From positions 1-17,946 of the forward strand of contig JBFHES010000067.1 of assembly GCA_041584015.1 (NCBI GenBank): a stretch of DNA of 17,946 bases, read 5' to 3'. Origin of the DNA: JBFHES01 sp041584015 (lineage in GTDB: Bacteria; Bacteroidota; Bacteroidia; Bacteroidales; M50B96). Positions 1-6,936 of the stretch are shown here, in pieces. The translations under genes and the position numbers were made by a program. Numbering within the stretch: position 1 is the first letter of the stretch; every line of letters starts with the position of its first letter. Below the pieces are notes generated by a model. The model had not been told where the DNA came from and made no database searches. It worked only from the letters and a program-made list of their open reading frames with translations.

Positions 1-269
1 GAGCTGCTCCAGTTACTGATTCGGTGAAAGAAAAAATTAAAACCGCCTTTGGCGGAGTAATCATAGCAAGCGGAGGCTTCGATAAGGACCTAGCCGAAGC
101 AGCATTAAATAAGAATATTGGTGAACTTGCAGCATTTGGTCGTCCATTCATTTCAAATCCTGATTTAGTACATCGCTTGAAAAACGACATTGCATTAACC
201 AATCCTGATTTTGATACCTTTTACACTCCAGGAGAGAAAGGATACACCGATTACAAGAAGGCTATGTAG
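1..269 (+). CDS. Old yellow enzyme family NADH:flavin oxidoreductase, C-terminal fragment
   Basis: This is the last 88 or so codons of a gene that starts before the window. The frame is open from base 3 to the TAG at 267-269. The residues GELAAFGRPFISNPDLV, then TFYTPG and GYTDY near the end, match the C-terminus of the old yellow enzyme/N-ethylmaleimide reductase group. In that family the end of the FMN-binding TIM barrel reads FGRPFI(A/S)NPDLV and the protein finishes with a GYTDYP-like sequence. These enzymes use NAD(P)H through FMN to reduce activated C=C bonds or nitro compounds in the cytoplasm. The GTG at 24 is an internal codon, not a start. Substrate and subfamily cannot be decided because the catalytic part lies outside the window. 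The gene is followed at once by a terminator, so it ends its transcription unit. Confidence 0.88.
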   Translation, partial: AAPVTDSVKEKIKTAFGGVIIASGGFDKDLAEAALNKNIGELAAFGRPFISNPDLVHRLKNDIALTNPDFDTFYTPGEKGYTDYKKAM

Positions 270-313
270 TAAGCGAAACTTTATATTCTACATTTTAATT
301 ATTAGCATTTTAC

Positions 314-340
314 AACCCGACTTTCGTCGGGTTTCTTTTT
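314..340 (+). terminator. Rho-independent terminator after the flavin oxidoreductase
   Basis: An 8-bp perfect stem (AACCCGAC at 314-321 with GTCGGGTT at 326-333) with a TTTC loop is followed by TCTTTTT. It sits 45 bases after the stop codon of the oxidoreductase. Confidence 0.85.
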
Positions 341-397
341 GTTAAATACTTTAACAAACAAAATGAAAATAATGCAACCTTTCTATTAGTACTTTGC

Positions 398-405
398 TAC
401 TTTTG
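398..405 (+). promoter_or_regulatory. Candidate Bacteroidota -7 box for the 601-residue gene
   Basis: TACTTTTG fits the Bacteroidota -7 consensus TAnnTTTG and lies 110 bases before the start codon of the next gene. No clear -33 TTTG is present at the expected distance. A start point about five bases downstream would fall inside the left arm of the CCCCGGA/TCCGGGG pair described separately. Either this box is not the promoter or that outer helix does not form. Confidence 0.35.
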
Positions 406-406
406 A

Positions 407-498
407 CCCCGGAAAAGTGATTCTTTTCAGCTGTAACAGTTTGTGAAAGTATTATAACTCAACTGTTCGAAATCACACAGCCTGTAAGGAATCCGGGG
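407..498 (+). promoter_or_regulatory. Possible structured 5' leader (three nested helices)
   Basis: Three complementary pairs nest inside one another. P1 is CCCCGGA at 407-413 with TCCGGGG at 492-498 (7 bp). P2 is GTGATT at 417-422 with AATCAC at 471-476 (6 bp). P3 is AACAGTT at 435-441 with AACTGTT at 461-467 (7 bp). GCTGT at 430-434 could also pair with ACAGC at 477-481, crossing P2 as a pseudoknot. The structure ends 16 bases before the ATG at 515, where it could affect translation. I do not recognise it as any known riboswitch class. Covariation was not tested, so RNA function is an inference. Confidence 0.35.
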
Positions 499-514
499 AC
501 ATGTAATATAGAAT

Positions 515-2320
515 ATGAGAAAACCACATTCATTCCATATTCCTGTAATGGGAATTGGATATACCATTGATACGCCTCTCAAAGTATCGCATTTAGGTAT
601 TGATTCGATCATTTCATTAGTTGACGACATTCTTATAGAGAAAATAAGAAAGTTATATTGTGATAAACTAGAACTTCCTTATCAGGAAATTTCGGATAAG
701 ATAGATGACTTTAGAGCAAAGCGAATTACATCCTATCTGAATATGTTGAATGAGCAAGCGGAAAGAAAATTTGAAGAATTTAAGTCTGCTGCTGCTGAAA
801 AGAAAGATGAGATTAAAGAATTCTTTCATCTTTTACCGTGCAACTCAAAACTAAAGGAAGACTTTAAGAACATCTCTGAAAAGTACCTGCACGTAAACGA
901 AATAAAGAGTTGGCTAAACGATAATCTATCCATCGGAAGCATTGATGTCAACATCATGACCAAAGTAGATAGAGAGAATTTTAAGTCGGGGGAAAAGTTA
1001 CCTGTTGAGTTTAATGATGCACATGCGGCATTGAGAGGATTCGCACAAAGTAATCTGTCATCTTCTGTTATTCTTTCAGCCGGAATGAACCCAAGACTAT
1101 ACAGCTATATTGAGCAGTTCGAAGATTTCTTCCCAAACGAAGCAGGTGTAATCAAGAAGAAAATTGTACTGAAAGTAAGCGATTATAAATCGGCATTAAT
1201 ACAAGGTAAATTCTTTGCAAAGAAAGGCCTGTGGGTTTCTGAGTACCGGATTGAATCTGGCTTAAACTGCGGTGGACATGCTTTTGCCACAGAAGGTTAT
1301 CTACTGGGACCAATCCTTGCCGAGTTTAGAGATAATAAAACTGAATTGGTTGAGACAATTCACGAGCTGCTTATTAAAACGCTAAAATCGAAAAACAGGG
1401 TTTTGCCTAACAATACACTCAGCCTTAAAATCACGGCACAAGGTGGTGTTGGCACATCAGAAGAACATGACTTTTTGCTGGAACATTACGGTGTTGATTC
1501 TGTGGGTTGGGGATCTCCATTCTTATTGGTACCCGAAGCAACTACGGTTGACGAGAACACACTAGATCGATTAGCTTTAGCCAAAGAAAGTGACATCTAC
1601 TTAAGCAACATCTCTCCATTGGGCGTACCTTTTAATAGCCTAAAAGGCAACACTAAGGATGTTGAGAAATTAGCAATGATTGAAAAAGGCAAACCTGGAA
1701 GCGCTTGTCCTAAGCGATATGCAGCGTTAAGTAACGAATTTACAGAACAAGGGCTTTGCACAGCTTCAAGTCGTTATCAGCGCTTGAAAATTAAAGAACT
1801 TGAGAAAGAAGAACTTGAGCCAACAACTTATAAAACACGTTTCAATGAAATAGTTGAAAAATCATGCACCTGCGTTGGTTTAGGTACATCAGCAATGATT
1901 GCTCACAACATGGACACCAAAACGGAAGGTATTGGAGTATCAGTTTGTCCAGGCCCTAACATGGCTTATTTCTCAAAGGTAATGAGCCTGAAAGAGATTA
2001 CGGATCACATCTACGGAAGAATGAACATGATATCCAGAAACGACCGACCTAACATGTTTATGAAGGAATTGGATATTTATTTAGAGTACCTCAAGAACAA
2101 GCTTGAAGAATCCAAAGTTAATTTCTCCAAGAAGCAAGAAAAATATTTCCTCAACTTCTCTAAAAACCTGAACGAAGGGATTGGATACTACAGCAAGTTA
2201 TTTGGCGAAATGAAGGATAAGTTCTCCGAATCGAAACAAGCTATATTAAAAGAGCTTGATGAAAGCAAACTAACATTGAACTTTCTTCATAAAGAGATTG
2301 AGAATAAATCAGGTCAATAA
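515..2320 (+). CDS. Conserved-type protein resembling a nitronate monooxygenase/FMN TIM barrel with a cysteine-rich extension
   Basis: The protein has 601 residues with no signal peptide or membrane segment, so it is probably cytoplasmic. The start HIPVMGIGYTIDTPLKV (8-24) resembles the first strand of nitronate-monooxygenase-type barrels. GLNCGGHAFATEG (249-261) recalls their glycine-histidine motif, and TAQGGVGTSEEHDFLLEHYG (307-326) with GWGSPFLL recalls the phosphate-binding GG(I/V)GT segment. By family analogy, FMN binding and an oxidoreductase reaction are likely, but the substrate is unknown. After the barrel-like part come five cysteines in 81 residues: C398 (ACPK), C415 (GLCT), C451 and C453 (CTC), and C478 (CPGP). 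These could hold a metal or Fe-S cluster. Charged helical, possibly coiled-coil stretches lie at about 72-105 and 515-600. At about 600 residues it is much longer than ordinary nitronate monooxygenases (roughly 320-380). It is a single-gene unit between terminators. The fold assignment is moderately sure; function is not known. Confidence 0.6.
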   Translation: MRKPHSFHIPVMGIGYTIDTPLKVSHLGIDSIISLVDDILIEKIRKLYCDKLELPYQEISDKIDDFRAKRITSYLNMLNEQAERKFEEFKSAAAEKKDEIKEFFHLLPCNSKLKEDFKNISEKYLHVNEIKSWLNDNLSIGSIDVNIMTKVDRENFKSGEKLPVEFNDAHAALRGFAQSNLSSSVILSAGMNPRLYSYIEQFEDFFPNEAGVIKKKIVLKVSDYKSALIQGKFFAKKGLWVSEYRIESGLNCGGHAFATEGYLLGPILAEFRDNKTELVETIHELLIKTLKSKNRVLPNNTLSLKITAQGGVGTSEEHDFLLEHYGVDSVGWGSPFLLVPEATTVDENTLDRLALAKESDIYLSNISPLGVPFNSLKGNTKDVEKLAMIEKGKPGSACPKRYAALSNEFTEQGLCTASSRYQRLKIKELEKEELEPTTYKTRFNEIVEKSCTCVGLGTSAMIAHNMDTKTEGIGVSVCPGPNMAYFSKVMSLKEITDHIYGRMNMISRNDRPNMFMKELDIYLEYLKNKLEESKVNFSKKQEKYFLNFSKNLNEGIGYYSKLFGEMKDKFSESKQAILKELDESKLTLNFLHKEIENKSGQ

Positions 2321-2338
2321 AAAAATACGATAAGCATA

Positions 2339-2375
2339 AAAAATCCGGTATCAAAAAGTATGATACCGGATTTTT
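2339..2375. terminator. Bidirectional terminator between convergent genes
   Basis: AAATCCGGTATCA at 2341-2353 pairs perfectly with TGATACCGGATTT at 2361-2373 around a 7-nt loop. Flanking A and T bases extend the stem to 15 bp. The symmetrical A and T runs let it stop transcription from both the 601-residue gene and the minus-strand lyase gene. Confidence 0.9.
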
Positions 2376-2391
2376 CTATTTAGTCTATTTC

Positions 2392-3582
2392 TTACATTGC
2401 TTCAATGCTGGCCTTAATTAATTGCCAGGTATTTTCAATATCATTATCTAAACCAACTGAGAAACGAACCAAACCTGGCGACATACCAGTTGCTAGCTGT
2501 GTTTCTTCCGGCACCTCAGATGACGTAGATTTACCTGAATTGCTAAAAATGGTTTTAAAATAACCTAAACTTACGGCAATATAACCAACGCCTCTTTCTT
2601 GCATGCCTTCCATAAGAGCAGTTGCACGCTCAGAAGTTTCCATATCAATGGCAATCATTCCACCAAAACCAAACTCCTCATTCATCATGCTTTTCATTAG
2701 CTCATGATTTGGATGTTCTTTTACGCCCGGGTAGTTAAACTTCAAACCAGCCTCTCTAAATTTCTCAGCCAAATACATTGCATTCTTACTATGCTGCTTC
2801 ATGCGAATGTGCAAGGTGTGCAAGTTCTTTAAAATACTTGATGAACGCATTGGGTCTAATACCGGACCTAATAACATAGCAGTTCCATCAATTACACTTG
2901 ACAGATCATTAATAAATTGATTATCGGCGCAAATAGCTCCAGCAACACAGTCGTTCTTACCATTGATGTATTTAGTCATGCTATAAACAACAATGTCAGC
3001 TCCATGAGCCATGGGACGGAAAATCATTGGAGTGAAAGTATTATCCACAACCAGCTTAATACCGTGTTCTTTTGTAAGAACTGAAAGTGCAGGTATATCG
3101 GAAATCTGAAGCAATGGATTGGTCATTGTTTCTGTGTAAACCAATTTTGTATTTGGCTTGATAGCTGCTTTTACTTCATCAATTTTTGTAATGTTTACAA
3201 AAGTCACATCGATGTTAAACTTAGGCAGGTAGTTTTTAAAGAAAGCATAAGAGCCACCATAGATAGTTTCACTGGCAATAAAATGATCGCCCGCACTACA
3301 TAGTTGTAAAATAGCGCAAGTAATAGCGCCCATACCAGAACCGGTAACCCATGCACCTTCTGTTCCTTCCATTGCTGCTAATGCATCAGCTAAATATTTG
3401 TTACTTGGATTCCAATGACGGGAATAAAGAAAGCATCCTTCAGCTTCGCCATGAAAAGTATCTTCCATGGTTTTAGTACCTAAGAATGTAAAAGTTGAAG
3501 AATCGGTGATTGATGGGTTTACACCTCCGAACTCACCAAACTGTGTGAGCTCCTGAATTTGCGTTGCTGGATCGTATTTCAT
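2392..3582 (-). CDS. PLP-dependent trans-sulfuration family lyase, methionine gamma-lyase-like
   Basis: The 396 residues match the usual length (about 390-400) of the Cys/Met metabolism PLP enzyme family. Visible motifs are YSRHWNPSN (53-61, the Tyr and Arg that bind the neighbouring subunit's PLP phosphate), GSGMGAI (81-87), ETIYGG (105-110), VVDNTF (178-183, Asp180 contacting the PLP ring nitrogen), SMTKY with Lys204 as the Schiff-base lysine, SLG (338-340) and LVRFSVGLD (371-379, Arg373 for the substrate carboxylate). Family enzymes cleave or exchange the sulfur side of methionine, cystathionine or homocysteine. A divergent Lrp/AsnC gene favours a catabolic lyase such as methionine gamma-lyase. 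However, the cysteine that follows YG in the Pseudomonas putida enzyme is Gly110 here, and its KDMTG segment is replaced by IDGTA. Cystathionine gamma-lyase or another specificity therefore remains possible. Confidence 0.85.
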   Translation of the reverse strand: MKYDPATQIQELTQFGEFGGVNPSITDSSTFTFLGTKTMEDTFHGEAEGCFLYSRHWNPSNKYLADALAAMEGTEGAWVTGSGMGAITCAILQLCSAGDHFIASETIYGGSYAFFKNYLPKFNIDVTFVNITKIDEVKAAIKPNTKLVYTETMTNPLLQISDIPALSVLTKEHGIKLVVDNTFTPMIFRPMAHGADIVVYSMTKYINGKNDCVAGAICADNQFINDLSSVIDGTAMLLGPVLDPMRSSSILKNLHTLHIRMKQHSKNAMYLAEKFREAGLKFNYPGVKEHPNHELMKSMMNEEFGFGGMIAIDMETSERATALMEGMQERGVGYIAVSLGYFKTIFSNSGKSTSSEVPEETQLATGMSPGLVRFSVGLDNDIENTWQLIKASIEAM

Positions 3583-3612
3583 TGTTATATAAAGTTTATA
3601 AAATTACAGCTA

Positions 3613-3620
3613 CAAATTTA
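3613..3620 (-). promoter_or_regulatory. Candidate -7 box for the lyase gene
   Basis: Read on the minus strand this is TAAATTTG, a match to TAnnTTTG, and it lies about 30 bases before the lyase ATG. The surrounding 12 bases (3610-3621) are identical to those at the candidate alpha-2-macroglobulin promoter (16762-16773). No good -33 TTTG is visible. Confidence 0.5.
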
Positions 3621-3648
3621 ATAATTGATAGCTAACTTAATCATATAT

Positions 3649-3689
3649 TGATATTCTGTAATTAAAATGGCTATATTATTTTAATATCA
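3649..3689. promoter_or_regulatory. Nested inverted repeats in the lyase/Lrp divergent spacer, possible Lrp operator
   Basis: TGATATT at 3649-3655 is the inverse of AATATCA at 3683-3689. Inside it, ATTAAAAT at 3661-3668 is the inverse of ATTTTAAT at 3678-3685. The site lies upstream of the lyase -7 box and about 50 bases before the Lrp-type start codon, where a divergent Lrp/AsnC regulator would be expected to bind. Lrp-family proteins favour AT-rich dyads. The spacer is very AT-rich, so chance repeats are possible. Confidence 0.4.
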
Positions 3690-3739
3690 TTACTCATAGA
3701 CGTATATTTAACAAATATTATAAGCAATACTTCCAAAAT

Positions 3740-4210
3740 ATGCAAAAGCACTTTCAACTTGATAGTTTAGACAAAAGAATATTAGAATTACTCGGAAAAA
3801 ATGCACGACTGCCTTATGTCGAAGTAGCCAGGAAATGCAGAGTCTCAGGAGCCGCTATTCATCAACGAATCCAGCGTATGACCGAAGCCGGTATTTTTAA
3901 AGGATCGCATCTGGAAATTTCACCATCGGGCATGGGCTATTTAACCTGTGCCTACATTGGCTTACGTGTAAACTTGGTTTCGCCTAAAACACACGAGGAA
4001 GTATTTGAAAAAATTACTCAGATACCAGAAATTGTAGAATGCCATCACGTAACTGGTAATTATAGCTTACTGATTAAGATCTATGCGAAAACCAATGAAC
4101 ACCTGAAAGATGTAATTGTAAAACACATACAATCAATAGTTGAGGTTACCAGCACCGAAACCATTATTTCGCTTCAGGAAGGCTTCACCAGATCATTACC
4201 TATCGGCTAA
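3740..4210 (+). CDS. Lrp/AsnC family transcriptional regulator
   Basis: The 156-residue length is typical of the family. LDSLDKRILELLGKNARLPY (residues 7-26) is the standard first helices of the AsnC-type winged helix. The recognition helix follows at about 36-53 (SGAAIHQRIQRMTEAGIF). The C-terminal half (about 65-150) fits the RAM/ligand-binding domain, including VECHHVTGNYSLLIKI, the family's G(x)YD-like region. These proteins form dimers to octamers that bind amino acids and control metabolism genes. The gene is divergent from the methionine gamma-lyase-like gene with 157 bp between them, an arrangement that commonly pairs an Lrp-type regulator with its target. Regulation of the lyase and of itself through the shared spacer is therefore likely but inferred. 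The effector is probably a sulfur amino acid; nothing in the sequence proves it. Confidence 0.92.
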   Translation: MQKHFQLDSLDKRILELLGKNARLPYVEVARKCRVSGAAIHQRIQRMTEAGIFKGSHLEISPSGMGYLTCAYIGLRVNLVSPKTHEEVFEKITQIPEIVECHHVTGNYSLLIKIYAKTNEHLKDVIVKHIQSIVEVTSTETIISLQEGFTRSLPIG

Positions 4211-4241
4211 CTGCAGTTTTGTACACGTATTTTTAGTACAT

Positions 4242-4270
4242 AAAAAAGCCGACAATTACTTGCCGGCTTT
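4242..4270 (-). terminator. Terminator between the Lrp-type gene and the helicase gene
   Basis: AAAGCCG at 4245-4251 pairs with CGGCTTT at 4264-4270. After one mismatch, CAA/TTG extends the stem inward to a TTAC loop. On the minus strand the stem is followed by a T run (4247-4242), so it best serves the helicase gene that ends at 4277. It probably also helps stop the Lrp-type transcript on the plus strand. Confidence 0.8.
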
Positions 4271-4276
4271 CTCATA

Positions 4277-6034
4277 TTATCTGTCATATCTTTTCGGACG
4301 ACCTTTGTCTTTTCCTCTGTCATCAGATCTGCGACCTTTCCCAAATGAATCTCTTGATCTGCTTCTTGGCTTACTTCCAGAGCGCTCTTTTGAACGTTCT
4401 TTAAATCTGGCACCAACAGGCTCAGGTTTGCTGCGATCAACAATTAAGTTCACGCCTTCAAACTCTACATTATCATTTAAGGCATTCATCACTTTCTTAT
4501 CATGATCTTTATCAATCTCGAAGAATGAAAACTTTTTCATGATATCGATCTTACCAATTTCAATGTCATTGGTATTTGTTTTTTCATTAATCAGCTCAAT
4601 AAGCTTTCCTGGGTTCAGGTTGTTCTTGTTACCAATATTAATGAAGAAACGTGTAAAGCCACGTTGCGATTTTCTAACAACTTTACCTTTCTCGTCAGAA
4701 GCTTTTATATCTGCATTCAAGTCTGGTGCATTCTTATAATAAGATAGAAAGCGATTAAACTCAACCGACACAAAGTGCTTGATTAGTTCTTCTCTGCTTA
4801 ACCATTCCAGCTTTTTGTAGATTTCCGGTAAGAGCTCATTAATTTGCTCTTCGTTAATCTCTACCTTCTCAACACGCTCAACTAAATTAAATAATTGTCT
4901 ATTACAAATTTCTTTTCCACTCGGAACAGACATCTTGGTAAAAGACTTATTCGCAATTTTCTGGAGACTTTTAATTTTATTACTCTCACGTGTATGTACA
5001 ATAGAAATTGAAACACCACTTTTCCCTGCTCTACCTGTTCTTCCACTTCTATGAATATAAGCTTCTAAATCATCCGGCAGGTTGTAGTTAATAACGTGCG
5101 TAAGGTCATTAACATCTAATCCACGCGCGGCCACATCTGTAGCCACAAGCATTTGCAAATGACGACTACGAAAACGTTGCATCACCATATCGCGTTGTAC
5201 CTGCGATAAGTCTCCGTGAAGAGCATCTGCATTGTAACCATCGTCCATGAATTTTTCAGCAACTTCTTTTGTTTCCTGACGCGTACGACAAAATACGATT
5301 CCATAGATTGATGGATTCATATCGGCGATTCGCTTTAAAACTTCATATCTGTTTTTAGCATGTGCTACATAGTACTCGTGACTAACATTATCCGCACCTG
5401 CATTCTTTTTACCAACTGTAACCTCTTCAGGGTCGGTCATGTAATTATCCGCAATACGAAGAATCTCTTTCGGCATTGTGGCAGAAAACAATAAGGTTTG
5501 TTTTTCCGCTGGTGTTCCAGCTAAAATTGAATCAAGATCCTCTTTAAATCCCATGTTCAACATTTCATCGGCCTCGTCGAGCACCAACCATTGAATAGAG
5601 TTAATCTTAAGTACTTTTCTCTTGATTAGGTCGAGCACCCTTCCTGGTGTTCCTACAACAATGTGTGCACCTTTTCTAAGTTTACGAATTTGCACATCAA
5701 TAGCTGCGCCTCCATAAACTGCAACAACGCGCAAGTCTTCTTTGTACTTCGAGAAATTCTCAATATCCTTGGCAATCTGTATACACAGCTCGCGTGTTGG
5801 ACTTAGCACAAAACTTTGAACATTATTATTGGCAACATCAGTCATCTCAATTAGCGGCAAACCAAAGGCAGCGGTCTTACCCGTACCTGTTTGTGCTAAA
5901 GCAATAATGTCTTGTTTACTTGCAAGAATTTTTGGAATAACTTTCTCTTGAATCGGTGTAGGTTCTACGAAACCCAATTCTGCAACGCCCTTTTGAATAG
6001 ACTCATCAAGCGCCATCTCTTTAAATAATACCAT
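4277..6034 (-). CDS. DEAD-box ATP-dependent RNA helicase with DbpA-type RNA-binding domain
   Basis: The protein has 585 residues. The N-terminal helicase core shows the Q motif (F22, PTPIQ 25-29), Walker A AQTGTGKT (47-54), PTREL (79-83), TPGR (129-132), DEAD (153-156) and SAT (184-186). The second domain shows ATDVAARGLD (298-307) and HRSGRTGR (328-335). All catalytic motifs are intact. Residues about 458-535 (from RGFTRFFINIG to VNLIVDRSKP) look like the DbpA RNA-binding domain that follows the core in CsdA/DeaD- and DbpA-type helicases. The last 45 residues are very basic, rich in Arg, Ser and Lys, and probably disordered RNA-binding tail. Expected roles are ATP-driven RNA unwinding in ribosome assembly, cold adaptation or mRNA turnover. 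The leader of roughly 125 nt upstream suggests post-transcriptional control, as in cold-shock helicases. The gene stands alone, with a terminator behind it. Confidence 0.95.
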   Translation of the reverse strand: MVLFKEMALDESIQKGVAELGFVEPTPIQEKVIPKILASKQDIIALAQTGTGKTAAFGLPLIEMTDVANNNVQSFVLSPTRELCIQIAKDIENFSKYKEDLRVVAVYGGAAIDVQIRKLRKGAHIVVGTPGRVLDLIKRKVLKINSIQWLVLDEADEMLNMGFKEDLDSILAGTPAEKQTLLFSATMPKEILRIADNYMTDPEEVTVGKKNAGADNVSHEYYVAHAKNRYEVLKRIADMNPSIYGIVFCRTRQETKEVAEKFMDDGYNADALHGDLSQVQRDMVMQRFRSRHLQMLVATDVAARGLDVNDLTHVINYNLPDDLEAYIHRSGRTGRAGKSGVSISIVHTRESNKIKSLQKIANKSFTKMSVPSGKEICNRQLFNLVERVEKVEINEEQINELLPEIYKKLEWLSREELIKHFVSVEFNRFLSYYKNAPDLNADIKASDEKGKVVRKSQRGFTRFFINIGNKNNLNPGKLIELINEKTNTNDIEIGKIDIMKKFSFFEIDKDHDKKVMNALNDNVEFEGVNLIVDRSKPEPVGARFKERSKERSGSKPRSRSRDSFGKGRRSDDRGKDKGRPKRYDR

Positions 6035-6100
6035 CTTTTTAATTTATGTTTCCAAAAAAGAAGGCTTATTGAGTCTTTGATCCGCGCAAATTTTCAACTT

Positions 6101-6134
6101 ATCTCCTTTTCTTTTTACTGACTTTCAAGGAGAT
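6101..6134 (-). promoter_or_regulatory. Hairpin in the helicase 5' leader
   Basis: ATCTCCTT at 6101-6108 and AAGGAGAT at 6127-6134 are perfect inverse complements with an 18-nt loop. On the minus strand, the transcribed leader folds an AAGGAGAT sequence into this stem, about 65 bases before the helicase ATG. It may modulate expression with temperature or mask a Shine-Dalgarno-like element; this is inferred. Confidence 0.4.
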
Positions 6135-6166
6135 TGTAATTTTAGTTCACCCTGATTTTAAGGCGG

Positions 6167-6174
6167 CAAAGGTA
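6167..6174 (-). promoter_or_regulatory. Candidate -7 box for the helicase gene
   Basis: Read on the minus strand this is TACCTTTG, a strong match to the Bacteroidota -7 consensus TAnnTTTG. It would start transcription near 6160 and leave a leader of roughly 125 nt before the ATG at 6034. A clear -33 TTTG is not seen. Confidence 0.6.
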
Positions 6175-6281
6175 ATCTTATTTTATTGGATATCAATATT
6201 TGAATACAGAACAAATTATTCATAATTAATAAACATAAAAGCAGCTCACCTGATATAAATTCAAAACCATTTCGTTTGTTA

Positions 6282-6887
6282 ATGACTAAACAATCATTTA
6301 TTTTCGATGAGATCATATTTAATCATCTGAAAGCGGATGCTAAAAACAAAGAAACAGTGCAAGAACTTATAGATAACAATAATGGCAAGTCATTCTCACA
6401 ACCTCTGATTTATGTCGGCTACACGCTCATCATCTTTGGTTTGTATACATTGATTAACGCCATTGTACCCGGTTTAATAGTAACACTAATAGGAATATTT
6501 ATAGGATTTTCCAGCACTGGTCTTACCTTAAACCCAAACACCAAAGAGTTTAGAGAGTACACCATAATGTTTGGAATTCGTGTTGGCAAATGGCAATCGC
6601 TTGAGAATTACCCTGACCTCTCATTGTTAAAACGCACTATTGGCTATTCCGCATTAAGCCGAGGTCAGCGCGAACTAAGCGATAGCGATAGTTACATCGA
6701 TATTTGTTTGCTATCGAAATCGCACAGAAAAAAGATTCTTGTAAAAAGGATGCAAAACAAAGAAGAGGCACTTATTGATGCCAAACTAATTGCGGAAAAA
6801 ATGGGTTTAAATCTCACTGCATATGCGCCAAAAGTGAGTAATAGATCAAGAATGAACAAGGCAAAAATGAACAATCCCAACAGATAA
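6282..6887 (+). CDS. Hypothetical membrane protein with two transmembrane segments
   Basis: I do not recognise the family. From the ATG at 6282 the protein has 201 residues. A TTG at 6276 is in frame but the ATG is the more likely start. Two hydrophobic segments lie close together at about 41-60 and 62-78, forming a membrane hairpin. The first 40 residues are polar. The remaining 120 or so residues are soluble and charged, beginning with TIMFGIRVGKWQSLENYPDL, which hints at a bacterial PH-like domain. The tail (last 25 residues) is basic with repeated Met, Asn and Lys. It precedes the AraC-type gene by only 49 bases on the same strand, so the two may be co-transcribed. It is divergent from the helicase across 247 bases. 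No function can be given. Confidence 0.75.
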   Translation: MTKQSFIFDEIIFNHLKADAKNKETVQELIDNNNGKSFSQPLIYVGYTLIIFGLYTLINAIVPGLIVTLIGIFIGFSSTGLTLNPNTKEFREYTIMFGIRVGKWQSLENYPDLSLLKRTIGYSALSRGQRELSDSDSYIDICLLSKSHRKKILVKRMQNKEEALIDAKLIAEKMGLNLTAYAPKVSNRSRMNKAKMNNPNR

Positions 6888-6936
6888 GCCTCTTGGTCAA
6901 TTTAAAAAGCATTACATAAAATCTACAAATGATAAT

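Noticed and set aside
24..269. GTG start at 24 as a separate 81-residue gene
   Set aside because: The frame stays open to the left edge and the protein is clearly the C-terminus of a larger flavin oxidoreductase.
501..506. ATG-TAA start-stop pair just before the 601-residue gene
   Set aside because: A six-base match is expected by chance in AT-rich DNA and there is no supporting initiation signal.
4140..4505. Plus-strand reading frame of 121 codons overlapping the Lrp 3' end and helicase 3' end
   Set aside because: It overlaps two well-supported genes, contains the terminator region and has a low-complexity Ser/Leu/Phe composition typical of the reverse of a basic Arg/Ser tail.
6276..6281. 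TTG start for the small membrane protein
   Set aside because: An ATG two codons later is the more usual start and nothing favours the TTG.
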